From positions 11,253-75,252 of the forward strand of contig CABUTN010000006.1 of NCBI GenBank assembly GCA_902494565.1: 64,000 nucleotides of DNA, written 5' to 3'. The DNA comes from an uncultured Collinsella sp. GTDB lineage: Bacteria; Actinomycetota; Coriobacteriia; Coriobacteriales; Coriobacteriaceae. Position 1 is the first letter of the stretch, and every line of letters starts with the position of its first letter. The notes below the pieces were generated by a model. That model saw nothing but the letters and a program-made list of their open reading frames with translations. It ran no database searches and had not been told where the DNA came from. This document shows, piece by piece, positions 7,956 to 16,728 of the stretch. A program made the translations under genes and the position numbers.

Positions 7956-8677
7956 CAGTGTCTCCCAGCCTCAAAGCGCACCGCAAAGTAGGCGTCTTGG
8001 AATCCCTGCTTGCAACTGCGCGAAAGCGGGATGCACGCGCCCGAGCGCATGACGATGTCCGTGCGGTCAAAGTGATCGATGTTGCGCAGGTTGACCTGGT
8101 AGCTGCGGTGGCATTTAAAGAAGGTGGCATTTTGCGCCAAACGGTCCTCGACGCTGCGGAACGACTCGAGTGCCTCGATGTCGCGTCCGTCGCGCAGGTG
8201 GAAGACCACGTGCTTGTTGCGCGCCTCGGCATATTCGATGTCGGACAGGCGCAGGGCGTGGTAGCCAAAGGAAGTTTTGATCACGAGCTCGTCGGTTGCC
8301 GCCGGGCGCATGCTCGAAAGCTCGTCGAGTAACTGCGCCAGGCGTTCGTAAGTCACGGGCTTGAGCAGATAGTCGAAGGCGCGGACCTCGTAGGACTCCA
8401 GCGCAAACTCGGGCGACGAGGTGAGGAACACCAGGCGCACGGCGGTATCGGCCTGGCGCAATTCGCGTGCGGTGTCCATGCCGTTGACGAGCGGCATGAT
8501 CATGTCGAGCAGAATGATGTCGGCGCGCGATGCGGCATGGCGGGCCAGCAGGTCCTCGCCGCGCGTGACGAGCGCAACATCGACCGCCGTGCCCGTCTCG
8601 GTCGACCAACGATCGATCATTCGGTGCAGTCTATCTAGAAAAGCGACGTCATCGTCGCAGGCAATAATCTTGAGCAT
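7955..8677 (-). CDS. LytTR-family response regulator
   Basis: 240 residues. The receiver domain (1-~120) has the acidic pocket ACDDD, the phosphoacceptor Asp in ILLDMIMP, a Thr in VFLTSS and the switch Lys in YLLKPV. A LytTR DNA-binding domain follows (~130-230), with IEYAEARNKHVVFHLRDG and FFKCHRSYQVNLRNID. Such regulators bind direct repeats. The ATG at 8677 has an AAGGGGG ribosome-binding site. It forms an operon with the kinase and is divergent from nadA. Confidence 0.93.
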   Translation of the reverse strand: MLKIIACDDDVAFLDRLHRMIDRWSTETGTAVDVALVTRGEDLLARHAASRADIILLDMIMPLVNGMDTARELRQADTAVRLVFLTSSPEFALESYEVRAFDYLLKPVTYERLAQLLDELSSMRPAATDELVIKTSFGYHALRLSDIEYAEARNKHVVFHLRDGRDIEALESFRSVEDRLAQNATFFKCHRSYQVNLRNIDHFDRTDIVMRSGACIPLSRSCKQGFQDAYFAVRFEAGRH

Positions 8678-8711
8678 TCGGCCCCCTTAAGTAGTTCGAT
8701 TTTGCCACATT

Positions 8712-8742
8712 GGGTGCGGACCGCTTGTGGGGGTGCGGACCG
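8712..8742 (-). promoter_or_regulatory. tandem direct repeat upstream of the LytTR regulator
   Basis: The 12-mer GGGTGCGGACCG occurs at 8712-8723 and again at 8731-8742, a 19-bp period, 35-65 bp upstream of the regulator start. LytTR proteins normally recognise two direct repeats about two helical turns apart. Autoregulation is therefore plausible, but the repeat does not match a published LytTR consensus that I can verify. Confidence 0.4.
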
Positions 8743-8884
8743 TTTGCGCCCCACGGCGTGCAACTCGCGCCAAGCGGTATTGCGGTGGCGAAAGATGCCT
8801 CCTGCGCCATCGAGAGCTCAGCTATCCTCAGCTTGCCAGTTCGAATATGGACCTGCCACATGATTGAATCTTTATTTCAACTTT

Positions 8885-8928
8885 ACACCTAGGTTTACAG
8901 CTGTCTTGTCAGCTGTAAACCTAGGTGT
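8885..8928 (+). promoter_or_regulatory. probable NiaR operator upstream of nadA
   Basis: ACACCTAGGTTTACAGCTG (8885-8903) and its exact reverse complement (8910-8928) flank the 6-nt loop TCTTGT, giving a perfect 19-bp inverted repeat. Each arm itself contains two small palindromes, ACCTAGGT and CAGCTG. It lies 42 bp upstream of nadA, in the operon that encodes the niacin-responsive repressor NiaR, so it is the natural candidate operator. No T-tract follows, arguing against a terminator. Confidence 0.7.
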
Positions 8929-8969
8929 CATACTAAAGCCCCAAGATTCGCCAAAAGAGAGGGGCCTTG

Positions 8970-9995
8970 ATGGCACAGAGCGCGAACATGGATGCGTCGG
9001 AGCTTGCACGCGATATCGCGGCCGGCCTGGCATCGGCAACGACGGCAACGGAGCGTGCGGCACTGGTGCCCGCAGAGCTCGTCGAGGCCATTCAGCAACT
9101 AAAAACCCAACGTGACGCGGTGATCCTGGCGCACTATTACGTGGCGCCCGAGGTGCAGGCCGTGGCTGATTACGTCGGCGACAGCTTCTACCTGGCCAAG
9201 CTCGCCAAGAGCCTGCCGCAGCAGACCATCGTGTTGTGCGGCGTGGAGTTTATGGGCGAGAGCGCCAAGCTGCTCAACCCCACCAAGACCGTGCTGCTGC
9301 CCGAGCCGGGCGCGGACTGTCCCATGGCGCACATGGTCAAGCACGAGGCGGTCGACGCGGCGCGCGCCGAGTACGGCGACGACCTGGCTGTCGTCTGCTA
9401 CGTCAACTCCACGGTCGAGATCAAGAGCTGGAGCGACGTGTGCGTCACCAGCTCCAACGCCGTTAAGATCGTGTCCGAGCTGCCGCAGCAGCATGTCCTG
9501 TTCATTCCCGATCAAAACCTGGGACGCTTCGTAGCCGAGCAGGTGCCGCAAAAGCACGTCATTCTCAACAACGGCTACTGCCCGCGCCATCACATCATCA
9601 CCGTCGAGCAGATCGTCGACGCGACGGAGGCCCACCCCGACGCGCTCGTGCTGGCGCATCCTGAGTGCAAGGCCGACGTCCTGGCCGAGGCCGACTACAT
9701 CGGCTCCACCGCCGGCATTATCAAGTACGCCGAGGAGTCCGACGCGGGCGAGTTCATTATCGTGACGGTCCGCGGCGTGCTCTACGAGCTCGAGCGCCGC
9801 TGCCAGGGCACCGGCAAGAAGTTCTACTTCCCCGCGGTGCAGCCCACCTGCGTCAACATGGATCTTATCACGCTCGAAAAGCTCGTGCGCTGCCTGGAGA
9901 CGGGCGAGGGCGAGGTGCAGATCGGCGTCTCGGACGAGGCAGCAGACCAGGCCAAGCTCACGCTCGACCGTATGCTCGAGTACGCAGCACGCTAG
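8970..9995 (+). CDS. nadA: quinolinate synthase NadA
   Basis: NadA condenses iminoaspartate with dihydroxyacetone phosphate to quinolinate, using a [4Fe-4S] cluster. Its three cluster cysteines are visible at about residues 90 (VLCGVEFMGE), 204 (GYCPRH) and 294 (PTCVNM), with the substrate motifs ILAHYYV and YVNSTVE. The ATG at 8970 follows an AGAGAGGGG site; a TTG three bases upstream is less likely. The 341-residue length fits. It is first in nadA-nadB-nadC-niaR, the complete aspartate-to-nicotinate mononucleotide route. Confidence 0.96.
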   Translation: MAQSANMDASELARDIAAGLASATTATERAALVPAELVEAIQQLKTQRDAVILAHYYVAPEVQAVADYVGDSFYLAKLAKSLPQQTIVLCGVEFMGESAKLLNPTKTVLLPEPGADCPMAHMVKHEAVDAARAEYGDDLAVVCYVNSTVEIKSWSDVCVTSSNAVKIVSELPQQHVLFIPDQNLGRFVAEQVPQKHVILNNGYCPRHHIITVEQIVDATEAHPDALVLAHPECKADVLAEADYIGSTAGIIKYAEESDAGEFIIVTVRGVLYELERRCQGTGKKFYFPAVQPTCVNMDLITLEKLVRCLETGEGEVQIGVSDEAADQAKLTLDRMLEYAAR

Positions 9996-10000
9996 AACAA

Positions 10001-10031
10001 TGTTGCATGAGGGACGGTCCCTTATGCCACA
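10001..10031. repeat. short palindrome between nadA and nadB
   Basis: GCATGAGGGAC (10005-10015) and GTCCCTTATGC (10017-10027) pair with one mismatch around a single base, and the flanks extend the symmetry to 15 nt per arm with two mismatches. The centre GGGACGGTCCC resembles the GGGAC cores of other palindromes in the window. It lies in the 56-nt nadA-nadB gap and could be an RNA hairpin in the operon. Confidence 0.6.
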
Positions 10032-10051
10032 TTACAAGGGAGAGGATTCCT

Positions 10052-11428
10052 GTGGAAACCAAGCAATACCCCGATATGGAGTGCGACGTCGTCATTGCCG
10101 GCTGCGGCGTGGCGGGTCTGTACGCGGCCCTCAATCTGCCGACGAGCACGCGCGTGATCATGCTCTCCAAGGGCGCGGTCGATGAGTGCGATTCGATGCT
10201 CGCGCAGGGCGGCATCTGCGTGCTGCCCGAGGGCTCGGACTATGATGCCTTCTTTGAGGACACCATGCACGCCGGTCACTACGAGAACCGCCGCGAGAGC
10301 GTCGACATCATGATCCGCTCGAGCCGTTCGGTCATCAACGACCTGCTAGCGATGGGCGTGGATTTTGAGCGCAAGGCCGACGGCAGCCTCGATTTTACCC
10401 GCGAGGGCGCGCACAGCCGTCCGCGCATTGCCTTCCATGCCGACATTACGGGCAAGGAGATCACGACCAAGCTGCTCCAGGCCGTTCGCAAGCTGGACAA
10501 CGTGCAGATTTTGGAGCACGTGGCCATGACCGACATCCTGACGGGCGAGCGTGACGGCGCCACGGTGTGCACCGGTATCGTCGCCGTTCCCGTGGACGAG
10601 AACAACTCGGTTCGTCCCGCCGACGAGCTGGTAAATGCCGCCGAGGGCGCGCATGCCGGCGAGCCGTTTAAGATCCATGCCCGCCACACGCTGTGGGCAA
10701 CGGGCGGCATCGGCGGCGTATACGACCATTCGACCAACTACCCGCAGCTCACGGGCGACGCCTGCTACATCGCTCAGGAGCATGGCATTAAGATGGAGCA
10801 CCTGGACTACGTGCAGATCCATCCCACGGGTCTGTTCTCGCCGCAGCCGGGTCGCACGTTCCTGATCAGCGAGAGCTGCCGCGGCGAGGGCGCGATTTTG
10901 CTCAACGCCGCCGGCGAGCGTTTTACCGACGAGTTGCAGCCGCGCGACGTTGTCGCCGCCGCCATCCGCGAGCAGATGAAGCAGGATGACACCGAGCACG
11001 AGTGGCTGAGCTTTGCCCCCGTCGAGCGCGACGTGGTGACCGGGCACTTCGCCAACATCCGCGCGCGCTGCCTGGAGGACGGTCGCGACATCCTGGATGA
11101 GCCCATTCCCGTTACGCCGACGCAGCACTACTTTATGGGCGGCGTGTGGGTCGACAAGGACGGCCGCACCTCGATGCCCGAGCTCTACGCCGCGGGCGAG
11201 ACGGCCTGCAACGGCGTTCACGGCAAGAACCGCCTTGCTTCAAACAGCCTGCTCGAGGCGCTGGTCTGGGGTCGTCGCGCCGCGTGGTATATGCGTACCG
11301 GCGAGTCGCTGGCCGTGGAGCAGGCGGGCGATCCCGCGCTCGATGGCCGTCATCGCGCCCTGGGCGCCGACCCTCTGGCAATCGATGATTTGGCCCGTGC
11401 CGCCGGCACGCAGGCCGTGGAGGAGTAG
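10052..11428 (+). CDS. nadB: L-aspartate oxidase NadB (short form)
   Basis: This flavoprotein oxidises L-aspartate to iminoaspartate for NadA; in anaerobes fumarate is the likely electron acceptor. The N-terminal FAD motif is VVIAGCGVAGLYAA. Catalytic-core motifs are LAQGGICV, QIHPTGLFS, SESCRGEGAILLN, LQPRDVVAAAI, PTQHYFMGGVWVD and KNRLASNSLLE. The GTG at 10052 follows an AAGGGAGAGG site; the frame is open further upstream but that part overlaps nadA. At 458 residues it is about 80 shorter than E. coli NadB because most of the C-terminal helical domain is missing. The catalytic domains appear complete. Confidence 0.94.
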   Translation: METKQYPDMECDVVIAGCGVAGLYAALNLPTSTRVIMLSKGAVDECDSMLAQGGICVLPEGSDYDAFFEDTMHAGHYENRRESVDIMIRSSRSVINDLLAMGVDFERKADGSLDFTREGAHSRPRIAFHADITGKEITTKLLQAVRKLDNVQILEHVAMTDILTGERDGATVCTGIVAVPVDENNSVRPADELVNAAEGAHAGEPFKIHARHTLWATGGIGGVYDHSTNYPQLTGDACYIAQEHGIKMEHLDYVQIHPTGLFSPQPGRTFLISESCRGEGAILLNAAGERFTDELQPRDVVAAAIREQMKQDDTEHEWLSFAPVERDVVTGHFANIRARCLEDGRDILDEPIPVTPTQHYFMGGVWVDKDGRTSMPELYAAGETACNGVHGKNRLASNSLLEALVWGRRAAWYMRTGESLAVEQAGDPALDGRHRALGADPLAIDDLARAAGTQAVEE

Positions 11429-11431
11429 ACC

Positions 11432-12292
11432 ATGAATCCCATTACCATGAAGCTCGTCGTCGATGATCTGATTCTGCAAGCTCTGCGCGAGGACATTACG
11501 TTTGAGGACGTGAGCACGGCGAGCGTGTGCCCCACGGCGCGTCCCGCCACGGTGGAGCTTATCGCCAAAGCCGATGGCATCATTGCCGGCCTGGATGTGT
11601 TCGCTCGCACCTTTGAGCTGCTGGATTCGCAGAGCTCGGTGCTGTTTGATGTTGCCGACGGTGACGAGGTGCATGCCGGCGACCACGTGGGTCAGGTGCG
11701 CGGCGATGCGCGTGTGCTGCTTTCGGGCGAGCGCGTGGCGCTCAACTACCTGCAGCGCATGAGCGGCATCGCTACCTATACGCACAGCATGGCCGCGGCG
11801 CTCGAGGGAACCAAGACCGTGCTCGTCGACACGCGCAAGACCACACCGGGCATGCGCGTGTTTGAGAAGGCGGCGGTTGAGATTGGCGGCGGCAGCAACC
11901 ACCGTTACAACCTGTCGACGGCCGTCATGCTCAAGGACAACCACATCGATGCCGCCGGTGGCGTGACGCGCGCGATCGAGATGGCGCGCGCCCATGCATC
12001 GTTTACCACGACGGTCGAGATCGAGTGCGAGAACCTGGACATGGTGCGCGAGGCCGTGGAGGCCGGCGCCGACATCATCATGTTCGACAACATGACCCAT
12101 GACGACATGGCCGCCGCTATTGAACTTATCGCCGGCCGCGCCAAGACCGAGTGCTCGGGCAACGTGGATGCCAGCAATATCCGCGCGCTTGCCGACCTGG
12201 GCGTTGACTTTATTAGCTCGGGCGCCCTGACGCACTCCGCGCCGATCCTCGACCTCTCGCTTAAGCACCTGCGTCTGCTGGACGGTAAATAA
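11432..12292 (+). CDS. nadC: nicotinate-nucleotide pyrophosphorylase NadC
   Basis: NadC converts quinolinate and PRPP to nicotinate mononucleotide, CO2 and pyrophosphate. The 286-residue sequence has the family signatures ALREDI, GERVALNYLQRMSGIAT, VDTRKTTPGMR, HRYNLSTAVMLKDNHI and VEIECENL, plus the terminal VDFISSGALTHS. The start lies 3 nt after the nadB stop with a GGAGGAG site, and the stop overlaps the niaR start (TAATG). Confidence 0.96.
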   Translation: MNPITMKLVVDDLILQALREDITFEDVSTASVCPTARPATVELIAKADGIIAGLDVFARTFELLDSQSSVLFDVADGDEVHAGDHVGQVRGDARVLLSGERVALNYLQRMSGIATYTHSMAAALEGTKTVLVDTRKTTPGMRVFEKAAVEIGGGSNHRYNLSTAVMLKDNHIDAAGGVTRAIEMARAHASFTTTVEIECENLDMVREAVEAGADIIMFDNMTHDDMAAAIELIAGRAKTECSGNVDASNIRALADLGVDFISSGALTHSAPILDLSLKHLRLLDGK

Positions 12293-12837
12293 TGAACGCC
12301 CGCGAGCGTCGCCGTGCCATCATGGCCGTGCTCGAGGGGGCCAAGGGGCCCGTATCGGGCAGCGCGCTTGCCCGCGAGGTGGGTGTGAGCCGCCAGATCG
12401 TGGTGCAGGACATCGCCCTGCTGCGCGCCGATGGGCACGATATCGTGGCGACCAACCGCGGCTACGTGCTGCAGGAGGCCCCCAGCAGCCCCGCCGTGCC
12501 TACGCGCTTGGTCAAGGTTCGCCACAGCGTGGAGCAGGCAGGCGATGAGCTCACGAGTATCGTCGACGCCGGCGGCGCCGTGCTCAACGTGATTGTCAAT
12601 CACCGCGTGTACGGTAAGATTACGGCCGACCTGGACATCCGCAATCGTCGCGATGTCGAGCGCTATCTGCGCGATATCGAGAGCGGCAAGAGCTTTCCGC
12701 TGCTGACGGTGACCAGCGGCTACCACTTCCATCGCATTGCGGCGGAGGACGAACAGACCCTCGACGAGATCGAGGCGATGCTCAAGGAAAAGGGCTACCT
12801 TGCCGATTTAATGCCCTACGAGGATGATCTCTCGTAG
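12292..12837 (+). CDS. niaR: NiaR, niacin-responsive transcriptional repressor
   Basis: 181 residues. An N-terminal HTH_11 winged helix (RRRAIMAVLEGA, GSALAREVGVSRQIVVQDIALLRADG) is followed by the 3H domain (~70-175). The domain's histidines appear in VRHSVEQAG, VNHRVYG and GYHFHRIA. The 3H domain binds nicotinate or a metal, and NiaR proteins repress NAD synthesis and salvage genes when niacin is present. It is translationally coupled to nadC, so it likely autoregulates through the palindrome at 8885-8928. Confidence 0.93.
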   Translation: MNARERRRAIMAVLEGAKGPVSGSALAREVGVSRQIVVQDIALLRADGHDIVATNRGYVLQEAPSSPAVPTRLVKVRHSVEQAGDELTSIVDAGGAVLNVIVNHRVYGKITADLDIRNRRDVERYLRDIESGKSFPLLTVTSGYHFHRIAAEDEQTLDEIEAMLKEKGYLADLMPYEDDLS

Positions 12838-12855
12838 CCGACGCTGCATCTATAA

Positions 12856-12920
12856 GTTGCGGTGAAATAGTTCCTAAAATCGGCATCTAAGCCATAAAAC
12901 AGGAACTATTCCACCGCAAC
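12856..12920. repeat. 65-nt palindromic element (GTTGCGGTGAAATAG family), copy 1
   Basis: Two 20-nt arms (12856-12875 and 12901-12920) pair with one mismatch around a 25-nt loop. The outer 15 nt (GTTGCGGTGAAATAG) are identical to those of the element at 25804-25868, which has exactly the same length but different inner arm sequence that is again self-complementary. It lies after niaR. Confidence 0.85.
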
Positions 12921-12960
12921 TGCCAAGGGTCCCGCTCCAAATTAGCTGCCCACACATGCA

Positions 12961-12999
12961 AAAGGAGGCCTCCGCGGCGATGCGGAGGCCTCCTTTTTT
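12961..12999. terminator. bidirectional terminator between niaR and the ferredoxin gene
   Basis: AAAGGAGGCCTCCGC (12961-12975) pairs perfectly with GCGGAGGCCTCCTTT (12982-12996) around a 6-nt loop. It has T-runs on the right and A-runs on the left, so it can stop the convergent nad operon and the ferredoxin transcript. Confidence 0.92.
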
Positions 13000-13038
13000 G
13001 TGCACGGTGTACTTTTGAGTGTGCAGGTGGGGGAGTTG

Positions 13039-13224
13039 TTACTCCTCGACGATCTCGGTGATCGCGCCAGCGGGGCAAGCGTCCTGGCAAGCGCCACAGG
13101 CGACGCAGGAGTCCTCGTCAGCGACGGTAGCGACGTCCTGGAGCTCCAGAACGCCAGCGGGGCAGGAGTCGACGCAAACGCCACAAGCGATGCACTCGTC
13201 GGCATCAATTACGGGATGAGCCAT
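13039..13224 (-). CDS. 2[4Fe-4S] bacterial-type ferredoxin
   Basis: A 61-residue clostridial-type ferredoxin with two cluster motifs, CIACGVCVDSCP and CVACGACQDACP, and no other domain. It is a low-potential electron carrier for anaerobic metabolism. The ATG at 13224 follows a GAGAGGAAA site; a longer reading to 13290 is not supported. It is a single-gene unit ending at the strong bidirectional terminator. Confidence 0.95.
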   Translation of the reverse strand: MAHPVIDADECIACGVCVDSCPAGVLELQDVATVADEDSCVACGACQDACPAGAITEIVEE

Positions 13225-13448
13225 GGTAGTTTCCTCTCTGTTGACCGACGCTACAGGCGATGCGCGCCGGTTTGATTCGGGCAAAAACATACCACGGGAG
13301 CGACCGTTTGCAATACCCTCTGACCGGCATCTTCATACCGTTCGCCGAGTATGCCAAGGTTTACTAAAAAACACGCAGGTGGGGCCGTTGAGCTGCGTAA
13401 ATGTTAGCTAAAGGTGACTTGAAATATAGGGCGATTGAGCGTGCTTGC

Positions 13449-13618
13449 GGAAACCGCATCCCATTATTTTGTCGAAAAACGGGTTGCAGTTTCCGGTTAG
13501 GCCCGCTAGCGGAAAATGCGAGCCGGTATCAGCTCTCAAAACGGGATACGGTTTCCGGTTGAGCCTTCAGACGGAAACTGCGACCCGGAATCCACGCTCA
13601 AACCGGGATGAGCTTTCC
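13449..13618. repeat. tandem array of three 46-nt palindromes, 62-bp period
   Basis: Three elements at 13449-13494, 13511-13556 and 13573-13618 are each exactly 46 nt. They begin GGAAA and end TTTCC, and are internally self-complementary (GGAAAC-N-GCA-N-CCC against GGG...TTTCC). The two linkers are exactly 16 nt and share the pattern GGTTNRGCC. The inner sequences differ between copies while pairing is kept. This fills most of the 658-nt space between the ferredoxin and dnaK; no gene is seen there. Two more copies with the same period are at 36509-36616. Confidence 0.85.
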
Positions 13619-13746
13619 GCAAGACGGCCCCCAGGCACCCCCGGACGCAAACCTCAGCCATCTCTACATAGATCTCGATAGATTTGCCGAGAACTCAAAC
13701 AGTGCGTCTACCTGCGCATTTAAGAACCTAAACTCTCAGCAATAAG

Positions 13747-13781
13747 AAATCTTATATGAATTGACTTAGATTTTGTATATT
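13747..13781 (+). promoter_or_regulatory. dnaK promoter region with probable HspR operator
   Basis: AAATCT and AGATTT are separated by exactly 15 bp (13747-13773), followed after 2 nt by the probable -10 TATATT (13776-13781). The same AAATCT-N15-AGATTT with a TATAAG box in the same phase occurs before clpB (22706-22741). dnaK and clpB are the classical HspR targets, so this is a predicted HspR site. It is not the textbook HAIR sequence (CTTGAGT-N7-ACTCAAG) but resembles a diverged form (CTTATAT...ACTTAG). Confidence 0.65.
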
Positions 13782-13882
13782 CCGGCCCATAAGGGGATAC
13801 ACTACATCCTGAAAGACAAGCCGAAACACCGCTCGGCAGACCGCCGAGTCGGTGCAAACGCACAAGAGAGAGGGAATTTCTA

Positions 13883-15775
<1,893 letters not shown>

Positions 15776-15777
15776 TC

Positions 15778-16620
15778 ATGTCCGCCCGTAAAGCTCGCAC
15801 GGAGGCGGCTGCCGCTAGCGCCGCCCCCGTTGACTCTGAGGAGAAGGACGTGAAGATTCCCGTAGAGGCCGCAGACGATACCGAGGCCAACGAGGCCGAG
15901 GCCGTCGAGGCTGCCGAGAACCAGGTAGAGGATTCCAACAAGGAGGCGACGATGACCGAGGACGAGATGGTGGAAGCTGCTATCCGCGCCGGTGAGGAAG
16001 CCGCCGACAACGACTTTAAGCTCAAGTTCGAGCAGGCCCAAAAGGAGCTTGCCGACGTGCGCAGTGAGCTCGATGCTGCGGCAGAGGCTCAGAAGGCCGC
16101 CGAGGACAAGGCAAAGGACGCCACCGAGCGCACCGCCCGTCTGCAGGCCGACTGGGAGAACTTCCGTCGCCGCACCGCCAACGAGCGCATCGCCGAGCGC
16201 GAGCGCGCGACCGAGAAGCTCGTCACTGCGCTGCTGCCGGTGGTTGACGATATCGAGCGTGCAATCGACCATGCCCGTAGCCAGGAGCTTTCCGACGATT
16301 TTAAGCAGTTCGTCGATGGCGTTGACGCTGTGCATGCCAAGCTGCTCGATGTGTTTGCGCACGAGGGCGTTGAGCCCATCGACCCCAAGGGCGAGGCGTT
16401 CGATCCACTCGAGCACCAGGCCGTGGGGCGTGTCGAGGACGCATCGCAGTACGACGAGACCGTCAACGACGTGTACCAGAAGGGCTACCGCATGGCGGAC
16501 CGCATCCTGCGCTCCGCGATGGTGACGGTGACCTACGGTGGCGAGAAGCGCCCCGCACCGGAGCCCGAAGCGGCGCCCGAGGATGCCACGGCCGATACGG
16601 CCGAGGGCACCGAGGAGTAA
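15778..16620 (+). CDS. grpE: nucleotide exchange factor GrpE
   Basis: GrpE releases ADP from DnaK. The C-terminal ~180 residues are typical: a coiled coil (FEQAQKELADVRSELDAAAEAQK), LQADWENFRRRTANER, then the beta domain (FDPLEHQAVGRVED, VYQKGYRMADRILRSAMVTV). Read from the ATG at 15778, two bases after dnaK, it has 280 residues with a long acidic N-terminus. An internal ATG at 15952 has an ideal AAGGAGG site and would give 222 residues, the common GrpE size. Both starts may be used. Confidence 0.93.
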   Translation: MSARKARTEAAAASAAPVDSEEKDVKIPVEAADDTEANEAEAVEAAENQVEDSNKEATMTEDEMVEAAIRAGEEAADNDFKLKFEQAQKELADVRSELDAAAEAQKAAEDKAKDATERTARLQADWENFRRRTANERIAERERATEKLVTALLPVVDDIERAIDHARSQELSDDFKQFVDGVDAVHAKLLDVFAHEGVEPIDPKGEAFDPLEHQAVGRVEDASQYDETVNDVYQKGYRMADRILRSAMVTVTYGGEKRPAPEPEAAPEDATADTAEGTEE

Positions 16621-16625
16621 TTGAG

Positions 16626-16658
16626 AAGGGCCCCGGGGCAACACCCGGGGCCCTTTCT
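16626..16658 (+). terminator. hairpin between grpE and dnaJ (attenuator-like)
   Basis: AAGGGCCCCGGG (16626-16637) pairs perfectly with CCCGGGGCCCTT (16644-16655) around a 6-nt loop and is followed only by TTTCTGG. It is a strong stem with a weak T-tract inside an operon, so it probably reduces rather than abolishes read-through into dnaJ-hspR. Confidence 0.7.
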
Positions 16659-16728
16659 GGCCAAGTGCCATATGACAGCATGAGTCGCCGTCCGCAGGGA
16701 CGGCGGATATAACAGGAGAGGAGCTACG

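Noticed and set aside
8678..8966. A hidden agrD-like signal peptide gene beside the sensor kinase
   Set aside because: The short frames between the regulator and nadA cross the operator palindrome and show no amphipathic leader, Cys motif or start signals.
13449..13618. CRISPR array from the regularly spaced repeats
   Set aside because: The repeated units are palindromes of variable inner sequence, the linkers are only 16 nt and similar to each other, there are only three units and no cas genes.
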